Origin: Methanococcoides sp052057775
GTDB lineage: Archaea > Halobacteriota > Methanosarcinia > Methanosarcinales > Methanosarcinaceae
Length of the DNA stretch: 64,000 nucleotides
Assembly (NCBI RefSeq): GCF_052057775.1
Contig: NZ_CP195121.1
Location: 124,001-188,000 of the forward strand
Reading direction: 5' to 3'
Shown here: in pieces, positions 8,355 to 17,307 of the stretch
Layout: each line of letters opens with the position of its first letter
How positions within the stretch are numbered: the first letter of the stretch is position 1
The notes under the pieces: generated by a model
Told to the model about the DNA's origin: nothing
Databases searched by the model: none
Seen by the model: the letters and a program-made list of their open reading frames with translations, nothing else
Program-made: the position numbers and the translations under genes

Positions 8355-9583
8355 GCCTTAATGACTCCCACGCCTATAAGTCTCCAGCGTGACCCAACAC
8401 GCCTGCTAATAGCGACCATGGAACCAGGTTCTGCACAGACCGGCCTCTTGAGCTTGGCCTCTGCAACATTTTCCCTCGCACTTGTAACGACACCCACAGT
8501 GGTAGCAGTTCCAACGTTGAGCATCAAAGGCTCACTAGTCTTGATCTTACCGATCGAAAGAGATTCGTCTTCGGAGATCCCGACCACACGCTCAAGAAGC
8601 TTTAGCTCCAGTGTGAATGAATCATGTGTTGGAGGTAATGTTCCCGGCTCGCCAGCAACCTGTCCTGTCAGAGAGTCGCTCTTTGTGATGCTTGGATCAA
8701 GTCCTGTACCCAATGCGAGCAATCCGCCCGGAGTTGCCTCTTCGACCATCTCCTTGCCAGCAGCGATCATCTTCACAGTGGTATAGATAGGCTCCCAGTG
8801 AATGGCATTCTCACTTTCCACCTTGCGTCCGGGACGGATCTCAAGTTCGTCACCCGGATGTAATGACCCTTCCGTAAGCGTTCCACCAATGACACCGCCA
8901 GCGATCTTGTCAATAGGGGTTCCAGGTTTGTTAATATCAAAGGACCTTGCAATAAGCATATGTGCGGGCTTGTCCAGCTTCTGCACAGGTGTTGGTATGA
9001 CCTCGTTCATAGCATCTATAAGCACATCTATGTTGATGTTCTGCTGTGCAGAGATCGGAATGATCGGTGCGTTCTCGGCTACCGTGCCCTTTACGAACTC
9101 CTTGATCTGATGATAGTGCTCGATGACCTTCTCTTTTGGAACAAGGTCGATCTTGTTCTGTACAATGACGATATTCTCGATACCAATAATGTTCAGGGCC
9201 ATAAGATGCTCTTTTGTCTGTGGCTGCGGGCACTCCTCGTTCGCAGCGATCACAAGGATAGCACCATCCATGATAGCAGCACCTGAAAGCATTGTTGCCA
9301 TCAGGGTCTCGTGGCCAGGGGAATCCACAAAAGATACTGTTCTGATCTCCTCGGTCTTCTCACCACAGTGCTCACATTTCTTGGCCACGGTATAACACTG
9401 GGGTTCGGGGCAAGCTGGACACTTCCTGAAGGTAGTATCTGCATACCCTAACCTGATAGATATACCACGCTTCAATTCTTCACTATGCGTATCGGTCCAT
9501 ACTCCTGATAACGCGCTTACAAGCGTCGTTTTCCCATGATCGACATGACCTACCATGCCAATATTAACACAAGGCTGACTCAA
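8351..9583 (-). CDS. eif2g: Translation initiation factor aIF2 subunit gamma
   Basis: 410-residue GTPase that binds initiator tRNA. G1 motif GHVDHGKT (12-19), zinc knuckle CPACPE...CEHC (55-73), G3 DSPGHE, G4 NKID, then two beta-barrel domains. The start is TTG 9583, with GGGAGGG about 10 nt upstream. It is the first gene of the operon running to rps27ae. Confidence 0.97.
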   Translation of the reverse strand: MSQPCVNIGMVGHVDHGKTTLVSALSGVWTDTHSEELKRGISIRLGYADTTFRKCPACPEPQCYTVAKKCEHCGEKTEEIRTVSFVDSPGHETLMATMLSGAAIMDGAILVIAANEECPQPQTKEHLMALNIIGIENIVIVQNKIDLVPKEKVIEHYHQIKEFVKGTVAENAPIIPISAQQNINIDVLIDAMNEVIPTPVQKLDKPAHMLIARSFDINKPGTPIDKIAGGVIGGTLTEGSLHPGDELEIRPGRKVESENAIHWEPIYTTVKMIAAGKEMVEEATPGGLLALGTGLDPSITKSDSLTGQVAGEPGTLPPTHDSFTLELKLLERVVGISEDESLSIGKIKTSEPLMLNVGTATTVGVVTSARENVAEAKLKRPVCAEPGSMVAISRRVGSRWRLIGVGVIKA

Positions 9584-9721
9584 TTTTTGATTTCCCTCCC
9601 TATCGGGCTAAAATAAAAGTGTGATCTAATATAATTACATAAATTCAACGTAACTACTCTGAAGTTTGTGATACCATGTCATTTCTAATATATAAGTGAT
9701 TTCAACCGTTATAACATCTTA

Positions 9722-9729
9722 CTATAAAT
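9722..9729 (+). promoter_or_regulatory. TATA box of candidate ncRNA
   Basis: CTATAAAT lies about 25 nt upstream of the first base of a perfect 12-bp stem (9749). That spacing is what an archaeal promoter requires if the stem forms the 5' end of the transcript. Confidence 0.4.
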
Positions 9730-9748
9730 CACTGAAATACATATTTAG

Positions 9749-9899
9749 TTGCATGGTGGGGAGGGGGACGTGCTGTTGCAAAAGGCGTGGTTTTTGCAAA
9801 AGGCGATAATTCCCACCATGCAATCGTTGCCGTTGTCCAGATTCAAACTGGAGAGGGAGGAATGCTGTGCTTTCGAATTAACTCTCCTGCAACGGCACA
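9749..9899 (+). ncRNA. Candidate structured ncRNA with two long hairpins
   Basis: No ORF here resembles a gene, but pairing is strong. Hairpin 1 closes with a perfect 12-bp stem, TTGCATGGTGGG (9749-9760) with CCCACCATGCAA (9812-9823), and holds an inner TTGCAAAA/TTTTGCAA pairing. Hairpin 2 pairs TGCCGTTG (9828-9835) with CAACGGCA (9890-9897) and GGAGAG (9850-9855) with CTCTCC (9882-9887). The trinucleotide ACA follows the last stem (9897-9899). A TATA box is placed for a start at 9749. The strand is assigned from that TATA box. It could be an H/ACA-like guide, but the unpaired pocket in hairpin 2 is poor. A decayed inverted-repeat element is an alternative. Confidence 0.45.
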
Positions 9900-9985
9900 A
9901 TTCTGATCGATCCGATAGTAGATCTAAATTTATTCTATTTTATCTGCAGTCAAAGTTGAAACAAAGAGAAAGATGAGTGAGATGA

Positions 9986-11125
9986 TCACTCATCCTTGCT
10001 GTTACCTGAAGACCTACTGCGGTACATATAATATGCACCACCGGCGATCACAATGATCACAAACGCACCAATGATCATACCGGTCATACCGGAACCACTA
10101 TCATTAGCAGATGCCGGAAGGACTTCCGTTTTGATCTTCACAGTATCCGAGATCCTGTCATGACCATCAGTATCCTCGTACTTGACCTCACTGTTCAGTG
10201 CATACGCCTTTGGAACTGCAAGATCATCTACCTTTAACTTGAACACTGCAACAGTGCTCTCACCGGCATCTAGTGTGCCAAGGAATGCCTGATCGTCCGT
10301 GGTACTGAACGGATCGGCAGCACTTATTCTCACAGTAGCATCCTTTGCAGGGAGGTCACCCACGTTCTCAAAGGTTACATACAAAAGATTTTCGGAATCA
10401 GGATACAGCTCACCTGTAACATTGGTTACCTCAAACCTTGCCTCATCCTTAACATATATGTCAAATGTCGTGTTCTGTGTACCCACATCATACCAGAGTC
10501 CAACCTCCATGTTGGTAATACCAAGATCGGTCTCATTGTCACCGTTTATCTGGACATTCTTCTGATATCCGTAATACAGATCAAGGCGCATCGGGTAGCT
10601 GCCTGACTCTGCATTATTTGAGATCTCAATGTTAAAGCTTACAGGAGAATCGGTCTTCTGGCCTGATACAAGAGTTCCTGCTTCCTGAGGACCGGACTTT
10701 ACATTGATGGCAGGATCAAGAGGAGTCAGGACAGCAACAATACCAATAGCGGTTGTTCTCTGCGCTTCGTAGGACATTTCAGTGCTCTGCAGTTTCTGCT
10801 CCAGTTCGGTAAGGTAGAAGTCATCCTCCTCTGACCTGAATCCGGTTATCAGACCCTTGTTCATAAGGTCGAGTTTCAGTGTGACAGTCTCACCGCGTTC
10901 GAACTCATTGTCTCCGAGGAGAGTCGCGGTCACGTCAGGACCACCATAAACAGTATAGTAATTCTCATCAAAATTGAAGAAATCAGGTAGTTCCGCATTG
11001 GCTGCCGTGAACGCACCATTAGATGGCAATGTAGCCTCTGCATTTACCGGTGCTGCAAAAAGCAACAAAACAGCAAATATGGCCATAATTGGCAAAGCGT
11101 ATCTGGAATCTGTCATTTTAAACAT
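9986..11125 (-). CDS. COG1361-type surface protein, membrane anchored (second copy)
   Basis: 379 residues: signal peptide (about 10-29, ending VNAEA), a long extracellular region with N-glycosylation sequons (NNT, NVT), CARDB-like beta-sandwich domains (LYVTFENVGDLPAKDATVRI about 245-330), one C-terminal transmembrane helix (about 345-367) and a short basic tail. This is the COG1361 S-layer-domain family of archaea. It is paralogous to the next gene upstream: both share the stretch around LGDxExERGET and the SEVKYEDxDG or SEIKYRDEDG region. Both follow an RND exporter gene in one direction, so I infer accessory, perhaps adaptor-like, surface subunits of that exporter. Function is unproven. 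Confidence 0.82.
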   Translation of the reverse strand: MFKMTDSRYALPIMAIFAVLLLFAAPVNAEATLPSNGAFTAANAELPDFFNFDENYYTVYGGPDVTATLLGDNEFERGETVTLKLDLMNKGLITGFRSEEDDFYLTELEQKLQSTEMSYEAQRTTAIGIVAVLTPLDPAINVKSGPQEAGTLVSGQKTDSPVSFNIEISNNAESGSYPMRLDLYYGYQKNVQINGDNETDLGITNMEVGLWYDVGTQNTTFDIYVKDEARFEVTNVTGELYPDSENLLYVTFENVGDLPAKDATVRISAADPFSTTDDQAFLGTLDAGESTVAVFKLKVDDLAVPKAYALNSEVKYEDTDGHDRISDTVKIKTEVLPASANDSGSGMTGMIIGAFVIIVIAGGAYYMYRSRSSGNSKDE

Positions 11126-11173
11126 AATTAGTCCTCTTCATAGTGTTAATTTGATAAATTTTCAGTTAAATTA

Positions 11174-12244
11174 TTAGTTATTGTTATCCTTCCTGCGTAT
11201 CGTATTGTATCCCATGTAGGCGGCTACCAGAATGATGCCTGCAAGCGCAAGCATGGTGATGCTTATACCTGCGTCCCTTGACCTAAGTGGAACCTCAACA
11301 ATTATATTGTCCGAAAACTGCAGATCACCGTCCTCATCACGATACTTGATCTCACTGTCGATACCATAGTCTTTCTCCACCGCAGTGATCTCTGCAGCAA
11401 GGTCGAATGATGCAGTCTTGCTCTCACCCGGTGCAATAGATCCCAGGTTCACAACCGACCTGTCAGAGCTCAGCGGCTTCATCACAACGATCCTGGCAAA
11501 GGCATCAGATGCTTCCACTTCACCCACATTTGTGTAAGTCACATTGATGATCCCGGACTGGCCTGATGTAAGCTCACCTTCCACATCGGACACTACGAAC
11601 TTTGCATCCGGTTTGACGGTCACCGGGATCTCAAGGGTCGTATTCCTTGTCTGGTAGAATGTTGTGTGATCAAGTTCTGGAAAGCCAAGCCTTACAGTAC
11701 TACCATCAGTCATCTCAACCTGGCTCTGGAACTCATAATTTACAGGCAGCAAGAGCATGTAAGTACCAGCCGGAGCATTGTCAGAGACAGTGATGGTAAA
11801 GGACATAGGCTGGTCCGGCAATACTCCCGGATACAGACTATCGAGTGTCTGGATACTTGTGGTCGGATCGACCTCTATATGATCAGTGGTCGAGAACATC
11901 TCAGCCTTCAGACCAAAAGCAGTGGTCCTCAAGGCCTCATATTCAAGCTCTTGAAGGGACCTCGCATGGTCACCATTGTTTGTATCCACATTGGTCTTAG
12001 ACTTGAAACCATGCAATACGCCTCTGTTCGAAAGGACAACGCGCACCTGTGCGGTCTCACCTCTCTCTAACTCAGTATCCCCGAGAACGGAGGCATAGAT
12101 ATCAGGTTCACCATAGGCGTCATAATAATTGGTAGAGAATTCATAGTTCGGCTGTACGAAATCCTTTGCTCCTGCCACAGGAAATGCAGCGGTTGCAAAC
12201 AACATCGCAATCAGCAGGACAGCCACCATGACCACTGAATTCAC
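11174..12244 (-). CDS. COG1361-type surface protein, membrane anchored (first copy)
   Basis: 356 residues: N-terminal signal (VAVLLIAMLFATAAFPVAGA), extracellular beta-rich domains including INVTYTNVGEVEASDAFARI, and a C-terminal membrane helix (MLALAGIILVAAYMGY) with a basic tail. It is a paralogue of the downstream protein. The start is taken as GTG 12244; a later GTG or ATG within the signal peptide is possible. It lies 32 nt after the RND gene and 48 nt before the second copy, consistent with a marR-RND-COG1361-COG1361 operon. Confidence 0.82.
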   Translation of the reverse strand: MNSVVMVAVLLIAMLFATAAFPVAGAKDFVQPNYEFSTNYYDAYGEPDIYASVLGDTELERGETAQVRVVLSNRGVLHGFKSKTNVDTNNGDHARSLQELEYEALRTTAFGLKAEMFSTTDHIEVDPTTSIQTLDSLYPGVLPDQPMSFTITVSDNAPAGTYMLLLPVNYEFQSQVEMTDGSTVRLGFPELDHTTFYQTRNTTLEIPVTVKPDAKFVVSDVEGELTSGQSGIINVTYTNVGEVEASDAFARIVVMKPLSSDRSVVNLGSIAPGESKTASFDLAAEITAVEKDYGIDSEIKYRDEDGDLQFSDNIIVEVPLRSRDAGISITMLALAGIILVAAYMGYNTIRRKDNNN

Positions 12245-12276
12245 CTATCTGTTCTTTTGTTTGTTTTTACAGTTAA

Positions 12277-14682
12277 TCAAAAGGCATCAGCCTCCGGGTC
12301 AGTGCTATGTTTTGCTAGATCTATAGATTCTATATTATCTTTGAATGATACGTCGGATATTACGTTTCTTGCATTCCTCTTTTCACGGAAATTATCAAGC
12401 AGGACCATCACAGGCGGGAAGACCACAAATGTTGCGAACAGAGCGAGTGCTACATCAATTACAGTGATCATACCGAAGCTGCTTATAATTACAAAATCTG
12501 ATGCAACCAGTGCACAAAAACCAAACAGTGTAGTAAGTCCGGAAGTGACTATCGCTTTTCCGATCTTGACACCTGCTTCTGTCATTGCTTCTTCAGGAGT
12601 GGCACCTTTGTCCTTCTCCTCGAAATACCTCTCCATCATAAGTACAGCATACTCAGAGCCCACACCAAGAATAAGGGCACCAAGTGTCGCTGTCATCGGC
12701 GTGTATTCCATACCCATCACGTACATCAGTCCGCCGGACCAGCCAACGACCATGAACATGGTAACTACCGGAACAAGGGCCTTGAGCACATCACGATATA
12801 TCAGTAGCAGACCACCAAATACCATACCGAGCCCCAGGTATGTCATAAAGACACGGCCTGAAGTAAGGGCCCCTATAACTTCTATGAACACAACACTGTT
12901 TCCGGTGATGGTAGCTGTCATTCCCGGCGGAGGGGACATCCACAGCATATCGTCCCTGACTATATTCGTGAGAACTTCGAGCCCTTCCATACCAAGAGTA
13001 GCCGTTGCATCACCGATATTCAGATTGAGAAGGAGCATACCCTCACCATACATAAGGCGATCCTTCTGCTGGGAAGGCATCTGTTCATACAACGCCCTGA
13101 TCTCAGATTCACTATCTGGGATCACACCACCGTTCATAGACTTGATGACGCTGGCCATGCTTTCCGCCCCTTGTATATTGTTCCGGCTATTCACCTCATG
13201 AGCGCTGAACTCATCCATCCACTCCAGAACCTCAGGATCAGCGACATTGTCAGTTTTGATGATAATGTTCAGCTGCTCCGCACCTCCCGTAATGTCAGAA
13301 AGATGCGTCAGGTCAATAAGTGCCGGCAGATCCTGTGGGACAAAGGTCTCAGTATCGGTCTGAATCGGGACCTGCGTATCTGCTACCAGACCACCTGCAC
13401 AGATAAGAACGGCGATGGACAGGATCATGAAAGGATGTTTTATAGTGAAATGGGTTGTCTTTCCGAGCAACCTGTCAAGAATATCAGGCTGAGGGTCCTT
13501 CTTAGACAATTTTTTGGAGTTATTCCTGCCCCTCAGAGATATTTGACCGAACTTCTCCTTCCGTATGGATTGCATGTTGTCAAGACCATATATCACGGTC
13601 ACACCTACGAACAGGGAAGCCAGGAAGCACATCACAATACCTATGAGAAGCAGCTTTGCGAAGTCCTGTATCATAGGAACACTTGATGTCAGAAGGGAGA
13701 AGAATCCCAAAGCAGTAATTATGAGTGCGATCAGGACAGCCGGACCTGTGTGTTTGATAGTATCGACCACTGCCTCTGCCGGACTTTCACCACGTTCAAG
13801 CTCCTCTTCAATACGATTATGGAACTGGATGGCATAATCTATCCCCAATCCTATCAGTACAGGGAACGCTGCCATTGAGACCATACTCAGTGGTATCTCC
13901 AGATAACCCATGGCACCGAACGTGTAGATGATACCCAGCAGTACGATCGCAAGGGGCATGAGCCTCCACCTGACATGACCGAACACCAGGAACAGCACAA
14001 CGATCATCAGGACAACTGAAAGCCCAAGCAATACACCCATACTTGACATCATTGCATTGTTCATGGAGACCATGAAGGCCGGATCACCTGTAACTACTAT
14101 ATTATAATCAGGAGGGAATTCTGCAAGGTTTACCGATGTCTCGATCTCCCTCAGGATCTCCTGTTTCTGTTCATCACTTATTGAACCTGCGGTTTCCACA
14201 TAGATAAGTGTGTGAGTACTGTCAGGCATCAGATATTCGGGAACATAATTATCAATAAGGGATTGCAATTCCGCCTTATCTTCAGGAAGTGATGAATCGC
14301 CGGTAAGTGCAAAATTGGCATCTTTAACAACCGTTGCAGCACTCTGGACACCTACCACCCCGGGCAGTGATGAAGACATATGGCCCAGTCGATCCATGGC
14401 CTGCAATAGAGCAGGGTCATTTACCTGCCCATCCTCTATAATAATGACAATGGCTTCTGTACCAAAGATATTCATGTAGAGGTGATCAAAGTCCTGATAG
14501 AGCTGAGAGCTCTTCTCTACAAAGGTTTCTGTACCGGATGCCATGCTTATGCTCTGTGCACCCTGAATAGATACGAGGATGAGCAAAAAGGCTACTAATA
14601 TGATAGGGATAGTATTGTTCTCAATAAAGACTCCCAGTTTTTCAAATACATTTTTTATGATGGTCGCCTCCTTATCTTTCAT
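12277..14682 (-). CDS. RND superfamily exporter (MmpL/HAE2-like)
   Basis: 801-residue membrane protein made of two repeats. Each has one helix, a large extracellular loop and then five helices (about 22-42 and 200-375; 410-430 and 620-780), with SSD-like segments such as FPVLIGLGIDYAIQFHNR and LGALILGVGSEYAVLMMER. The polar residues inside these helices are those used for proton coupling in RND pumps. Its ATG overlaps the TGA of the marR gene (ATGA), so it is translationally coupled to its likely regulator. The substrate is unknown; lipids, hydrophobic drugs or envelope components are family possibilities. Confidence 0.92.
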   Translation of the reverse strand: MKDKEATIIKNVFEKLGVFIENNTIPIILVAFLLILVSIQGAQSISMASGTETFVEKSSQLYQDFDHLYMNIFGTEAIVIIIEDGQVNDPALLQAMDRLGHMSSSLPGVVGVQSAATVVKDANFALTGDSSLPEDKAELQSLIDNYVPEYLMPDSTHTLIYVETAGSISDEQKQEILREIETSVNLAEFPPDYNIVVTGDPAFMVSMNNAMMSSMGVLLGLSVVLMIVVLFLVFGHVRWRLMPLAIVLLGIIYTFGAMGYLEIPLSMVSMAAFPVLIGLGIDYAIQFHNRIEEELERGESPAEAVVDTIKHTGPAVLIALIITALGFFSLLTSSVPMIQDFAKLLLIGIVMCFLASLFVGVTVIYGLDNMQSIRKEKFGQISLRGRNNSKKLSKKDPQPDILDRLLGKTTHFTIKHPFMILSIAVLICAGGLVADTQVPIQTDTETFVPQDLPALIDLTHLSDITGGAEQLNIIIKTDNVADPEVLEWMDEFSAHEVNSRNNIQGAESMASVIKSMNGGVIPDSESEIRALYEQMPSQQKDRLMYGEGMLLLNLNIGDATATLGMEGLEVLTNIVRDDMLWMSPPPGMTATITGNSVVFIEVIGALTSGRVFMTYLGLGMVFGGLLLIYRDVLKALVPVVTMFMVVGWSGGLMYVMGMEYTPMTATLGALILGVGSEYAVLMMERYFEEKDKGATPEEAMTEAGVKIGKAIVTSGLTTLFGFCALVASDFVIISSFGMITVIDVALALFATFVVFPPVMVLLDNFREKRNARNVISDVSFKDNIESIDLAKHSTDPEADAF

Positions 14683-15185
14683 TTTTTACATTGGGTTTCA
14701 GGAGAACATTTTTCTTCGAGCAGTTCAACCGACCTTTTGTACATGTGACGATGCACTTCGATCAAAAGGATCTGTGCTTCAAGGGCCCTCTCAAGGGTTT
14801 CGTCATCAAGGTCGGACATACATCTTTTAGCCATCGAGATTATCTTATCATAGACCTTTTGAATGTGTTCGATTCCCTTTTCGGTTACAGATATCAGTAC
14901 TTTCCTTCGGTCGGAAGGATCATCTTTCCTATAGACAAGACCTTCTTTCTCAAGGCTGTCAATGAGACTTGTAACACTGCTTTTTTTAAGCTCCAGGAAT
15001 CTCGCAAGTGTCGAAGGCATGATCTCACCTTCTTCCTATATGAGAAGAAGTGCCCTGTTCATTGTCTTATTTGCACTGGTACAGTCCTCATCCACCAGGC
15101 AACACTCTGTCATGTTACCCTCCAGTTTTCTTTTGAGATGTTCTATTTCCAGATGGGATCTGACGATTTTTTCGATCTTATCCAA
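14679..15185 (-). CDS. MarR-family regulator with in-frame UAG at codon 50
   Basis: 168 residues if UAG is read through. The start is TTG 15185, preceded by GGAGG with a 6 nt gap. Forty-nine codons lead to MNRALLLI, then UAG (15038-15036), then EEGEIMPSTLARFLELKKSS and a complete winged helix (SVTSLIDSLEKEGLV, wing DDPSDRRKVLISVTEKG) plus a C-terminal dimerisation helix. In MarR proteins the helix ending LLLI is normally followed by one residue and then an EEG-type turn, so UAG sits where a sense codon is expected. Both halves are needed for a family-length protein. Starting at ATG 15020 would give 113 residues lacking the N-terminal dimer helices. Pyrrolysine insertion is the simplest reading because the organism has a Pyl-containing MtbB. 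The gene overlaps the RND exporter, which it probably controls. Confidence 0.8.
15036..15038 (-). other. In-frame UAG in marR, candidate pyrrolysine codon
   Basis: UAG is codon 50 counted from TTG 15185. The reading frame is open on both sides and encodes one continuous MarR fold. Confidence 0.7.
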
Positions 15186-15236
15186 ATTGTACCTCCTGAG
15201 CAGAGTACTTAGCTTTGAAACATTAATGATTAGATA

Positions 15237-15277
15237 ATCAAATGGTTTGATAAACTAAATGTTAGATTTTCTAACAT
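15237..15277 (-). promoter_or_regulatory. Two palindromes, probable MarR operators
   Basis: ATCAAA-TGG-TTTGAT (15237-15251) and ATGTTAGA-TTT-TCTAACAT (15259-15277) are perfect inverted repeats just upstream of marR. The second lies where transcription should start, given the TATA-like stretch on the minus strand at 15283-15292. This is the normal geometry for autorepression by a dimeric winged-helix protein. Confidence 0.6.
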
Positions 15278-15282
15278 AAAGA

Positions 15283-15292
15283 TAATATATAA
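15283..15292 (-). promoter_or_regulatory. TATA box of marR-RND operon
   Basis: Minus-strand TTATATATTA. The expected start point about 26 nt downstream (near 15262) falls inside the 19-bp palindrome at 15259-15277. Confidence 0.5.
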
Positions 15293-15821
15293 AACTTTTG
15301 AGCATACCGACGTGTGAGACAATAATAAAGAATATGTGTCGAAAAATGCGCGCGTTGGTATATGAGACATTATTTAAGATTATTAGAATTTCAAGGGTAA
15401 CAAAATTCCAAAAACGCAATTTATTGCCATTTTAAAAATCAATAAGAAAATTAAGGATTGAGATAAAAGAGTTGGAGGAGGAGTATCATTAGACACACCT
15501 CCCCGTTTGGAGTCAGCCCCTAGAAGGAGTAATAGTATAAATACATATTTGTCAATGATTTTTCAATATATTCCGGAAACGTTGTAAGAAATATATTAAC
15601 ATATATGCAAAAAATAAAGAAGATATGAGTAAACAACCTCCACCATACAGGATATTACACACACCTGCCTTCATAAAAATAATACATTAAACTTATCCGA
15701 ACATCACCGGGTAGAGCACAATACCGAAAAGGTTTCGGTCTGAGATTTTTACAATAGTATTATATACTTAACAACTCGAAATAATAATGGTTATTGTTTT
15801 AGATTTAAGGGAGTTTAACAG
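15293..15821. other. Long intergenic region without a recognisable gene
   Basis: About 530 nt of AT-rich sequence. It contains GGAGG (15475) and CCTCC (15499) that could pair weakly, and a TATA-like run near 15760 (attatatactta) that may serve the MscS gene. No ORF with codon usage or homology is visible. Confidence 0.4.
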
Positions 15822-16622
15822 ATGTTATCTCAAACCATACCATATACAGATCTGACATTATTTGATCTGGTAGCAGCTTTGATAGTACTTGTAGTGGGTA
15901 TTGTTGTAGCAAAGATATTAACAGGAATGTTCAAGAACGGACTTAAAAAGACAGAACTCCCAGATCTTGTAGCAGAATTCCTTTCCAGATTCGTCCTGGC
16001 ACTGTTATATGTTGCGGTCATCCTTGCGACAGTGTCAACCCTTGGTGCTGACATCAGCTCTTTGGTTGTCGGCCTTTCAGCAGTCATCGGTCTGGTCTTG
16101 GGCTTTGGAATGCAGGACACACTGACGAACATTGCAGCAGGAGTCTGGCTCGCTACACTGAGACCATTCGACAAAGGAGAGTATGTATCGGTAACAGGCT
16201 ACTCCGGAAACGTTAGCGCTGTTGGTTTCATGGCAACGGAACTGCTGACACCTGACAACAAGCTCATCACCATCCCAAACAAGGTCATCTGGGGAAGTGC
16301 CATTGAGAATGCGACAAGAATGCCTACCAGAAGAGTTGAGGTTAACGTAGGGGTCAGCTATGACACAAAGATTGACCAAGCAGTCCAGATTGCTATGCAA
16401 CTTATTAAGAACCACCCCCTTGTCCTTACAGACCCTGCACCAGCCGTTATCACAACAGAACTTGCAGATTCATCCGTGAACCTCCAGCTCCGTGCATGGG
16501 CAAACACAGCGGATTACTGGAAAGTAAAAGTAGATCTTACCAACGGAATCCTGAAAGCATACAAGGAAGAAGGTGTTGAGATACCATTCCCACAGCTGGA
16601 TGTTCATCTGGACAAAGAGTGA
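15822..16622 (+). CDS. mscS: MscS-type mechanosensitive ion channel
   Basis: 266 residues with three membrane helices (about 13-33, 52-75, 80-105). The pore helix region reads VVGLSAVIGLVLGFGMQDTL and is followed by the cytoplasmic beta domain (RPFDKGEYVSVTGYSGNVSAV) and the C-terminal alpha/beta domain. It releases solutes on hypo-osmotic shock. GGGAG lies 7 nt before the ATG. Length matches small MscS proteins. It lies 28 nt before the CDGSH gene, perhaps co-transcribed. Confidence 0.95.
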   Translation: MLSQTIPYTDLTLFDLVAALIVLVVGIVVAKILTGMFKNGLKKTELPDLVAEFLSRFVLALLYVAVILATVSTLGADISSLVVGLSAVIGLVLGFGMQDTLTNIAAGVWLATLRPFDKGEYVSVTGYSGNVSAVGFMATELLTPDNKLITIPNKVIWGSAIENATRMPTRRVEVNVGVSYDTKIDQAVQIAMQLIKNHPLVLTDPAPAVITTELADSSVNLQLRAWANTADYWKVKVDLTNGILKAYKEEGVEIPFPQLDVHLDKE

Positions 16623-16650
16623 AACATATTGTATAAAGGGGGATTAAGAA

Positions 16651-17283
16651 ATGACAGATAAACCAACCATTCAGCCATCAACAAACGGACCATATCTTGT
16701 AAAGGACCTAAAGAACCTCAAGAACTCAAAGGGAAAGACCTTTGAAGAGAAGCCAATGATGGCTCTTTGCCGCTGTGGTAATTCATCCACCAAACCTTTT
16801 TGTGATGGCACACACTTGAGAGTAAATTTTACAGGTGAGAAAGTTGAAAGCAGGCAACCTGACAGGATGGACGACTATGTTGGAAAGGAGATCACGATCC
16901 ATGACAACAGAGGAGTCTGTTCACACAGAGGACACTGTACCGACAACCTTCCAAGTGTTTTCAGGATGAAGCGGGGACCATGGATCGACCCTGATGGAGC
17001 CAGTGCAGAAGAGATAATGAAAGTTATCGAAATGTGTCCCTCAGGTGCCCTGAGCTATACTAAGGACGGTGTATTACACAAGGACCTTGACAGGGAGCCA
17101 GGTGTAACAATCACAAAGGACGGGCCATACGACGTGGTCGGCGGTATCGAGCTTGACGATCCTGATGGAAATACCCCCGAATCCAAGGAACATTACACCC
17201 TCTGCAGATGTGGTGCTTCGAAGAACAATCCATTTTGTAGTGGTCAACACTGGCATGTCGAGTTCAAGGATGAAAAGAATTGA
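16651..17283 (+). CDS. Double CDGSH iron-sulfur protein with central 4Fe-4S-type domain
   Basis: 210 residues. The first CDGSH motif has C40, C42, C51 and H55 (PFCDGTH); the second has C185, C187, C196 and H200 (PFCSGQH, with Ser in place of Asp). Each should bind a [2Fe-2S] cluster with a 3Cys-1His set. Between them lies a Fer4_19-like divergent ferredoxin segment with C90, C96 and C129 in an MCPSGAL context. This architecture is known in the CDGSH family and points to electron transfer or redox sensing. It is followed 24 nt later by the rubredoxin-TPP fusion, a likely partner. Confidence 0.9.
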   Translation: MTDKPTIQPSTNGPYLVKDLKNLKNSKGKTFEEKPMMALCRCGNSSTKPFCDGTHLRVNFTGEKVESRQPDRMDDYVGKEITIHDNRGVCSHRGHCTDNLPSVFRMKRGPWIDPDGASAEEIMKVIEMCPSGALSYTKDGVLHKDLDREPGVTITKDGPYDVVGGIELDDPDGNTPESKEHYTLCRCGASKNNPFCSGQHWHVEFKDEKN

Positions 17284-17307
17284 TCCGAAAGATCGTGAGG
17301 GATTATC

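Noticed and set aside
9749..9899. SRP RNA or RNase P RNA
   Set aside because: Too short (about 150 nt) and without the conserved cores of either.
12257..13201. 314-codon open frame on the plus strand
   Set aside because: Antisense of the RND exporter; low-complexity Ser/Thr/Ile translation without family features.
14679..15020. MarR regulator starting at ATG 15020
   Set aside because: It would lack the N-terminal dimer helices, which are present in the same frame upstream behind a better ribosome site. Kept only as an alternative product.
15470..15510. Hairpin GGAGG/CCTCC in the gap before the MscS gene
   Set aside because: Only five base pairs with a long loop and no accompanying T-run or promoter geometry.
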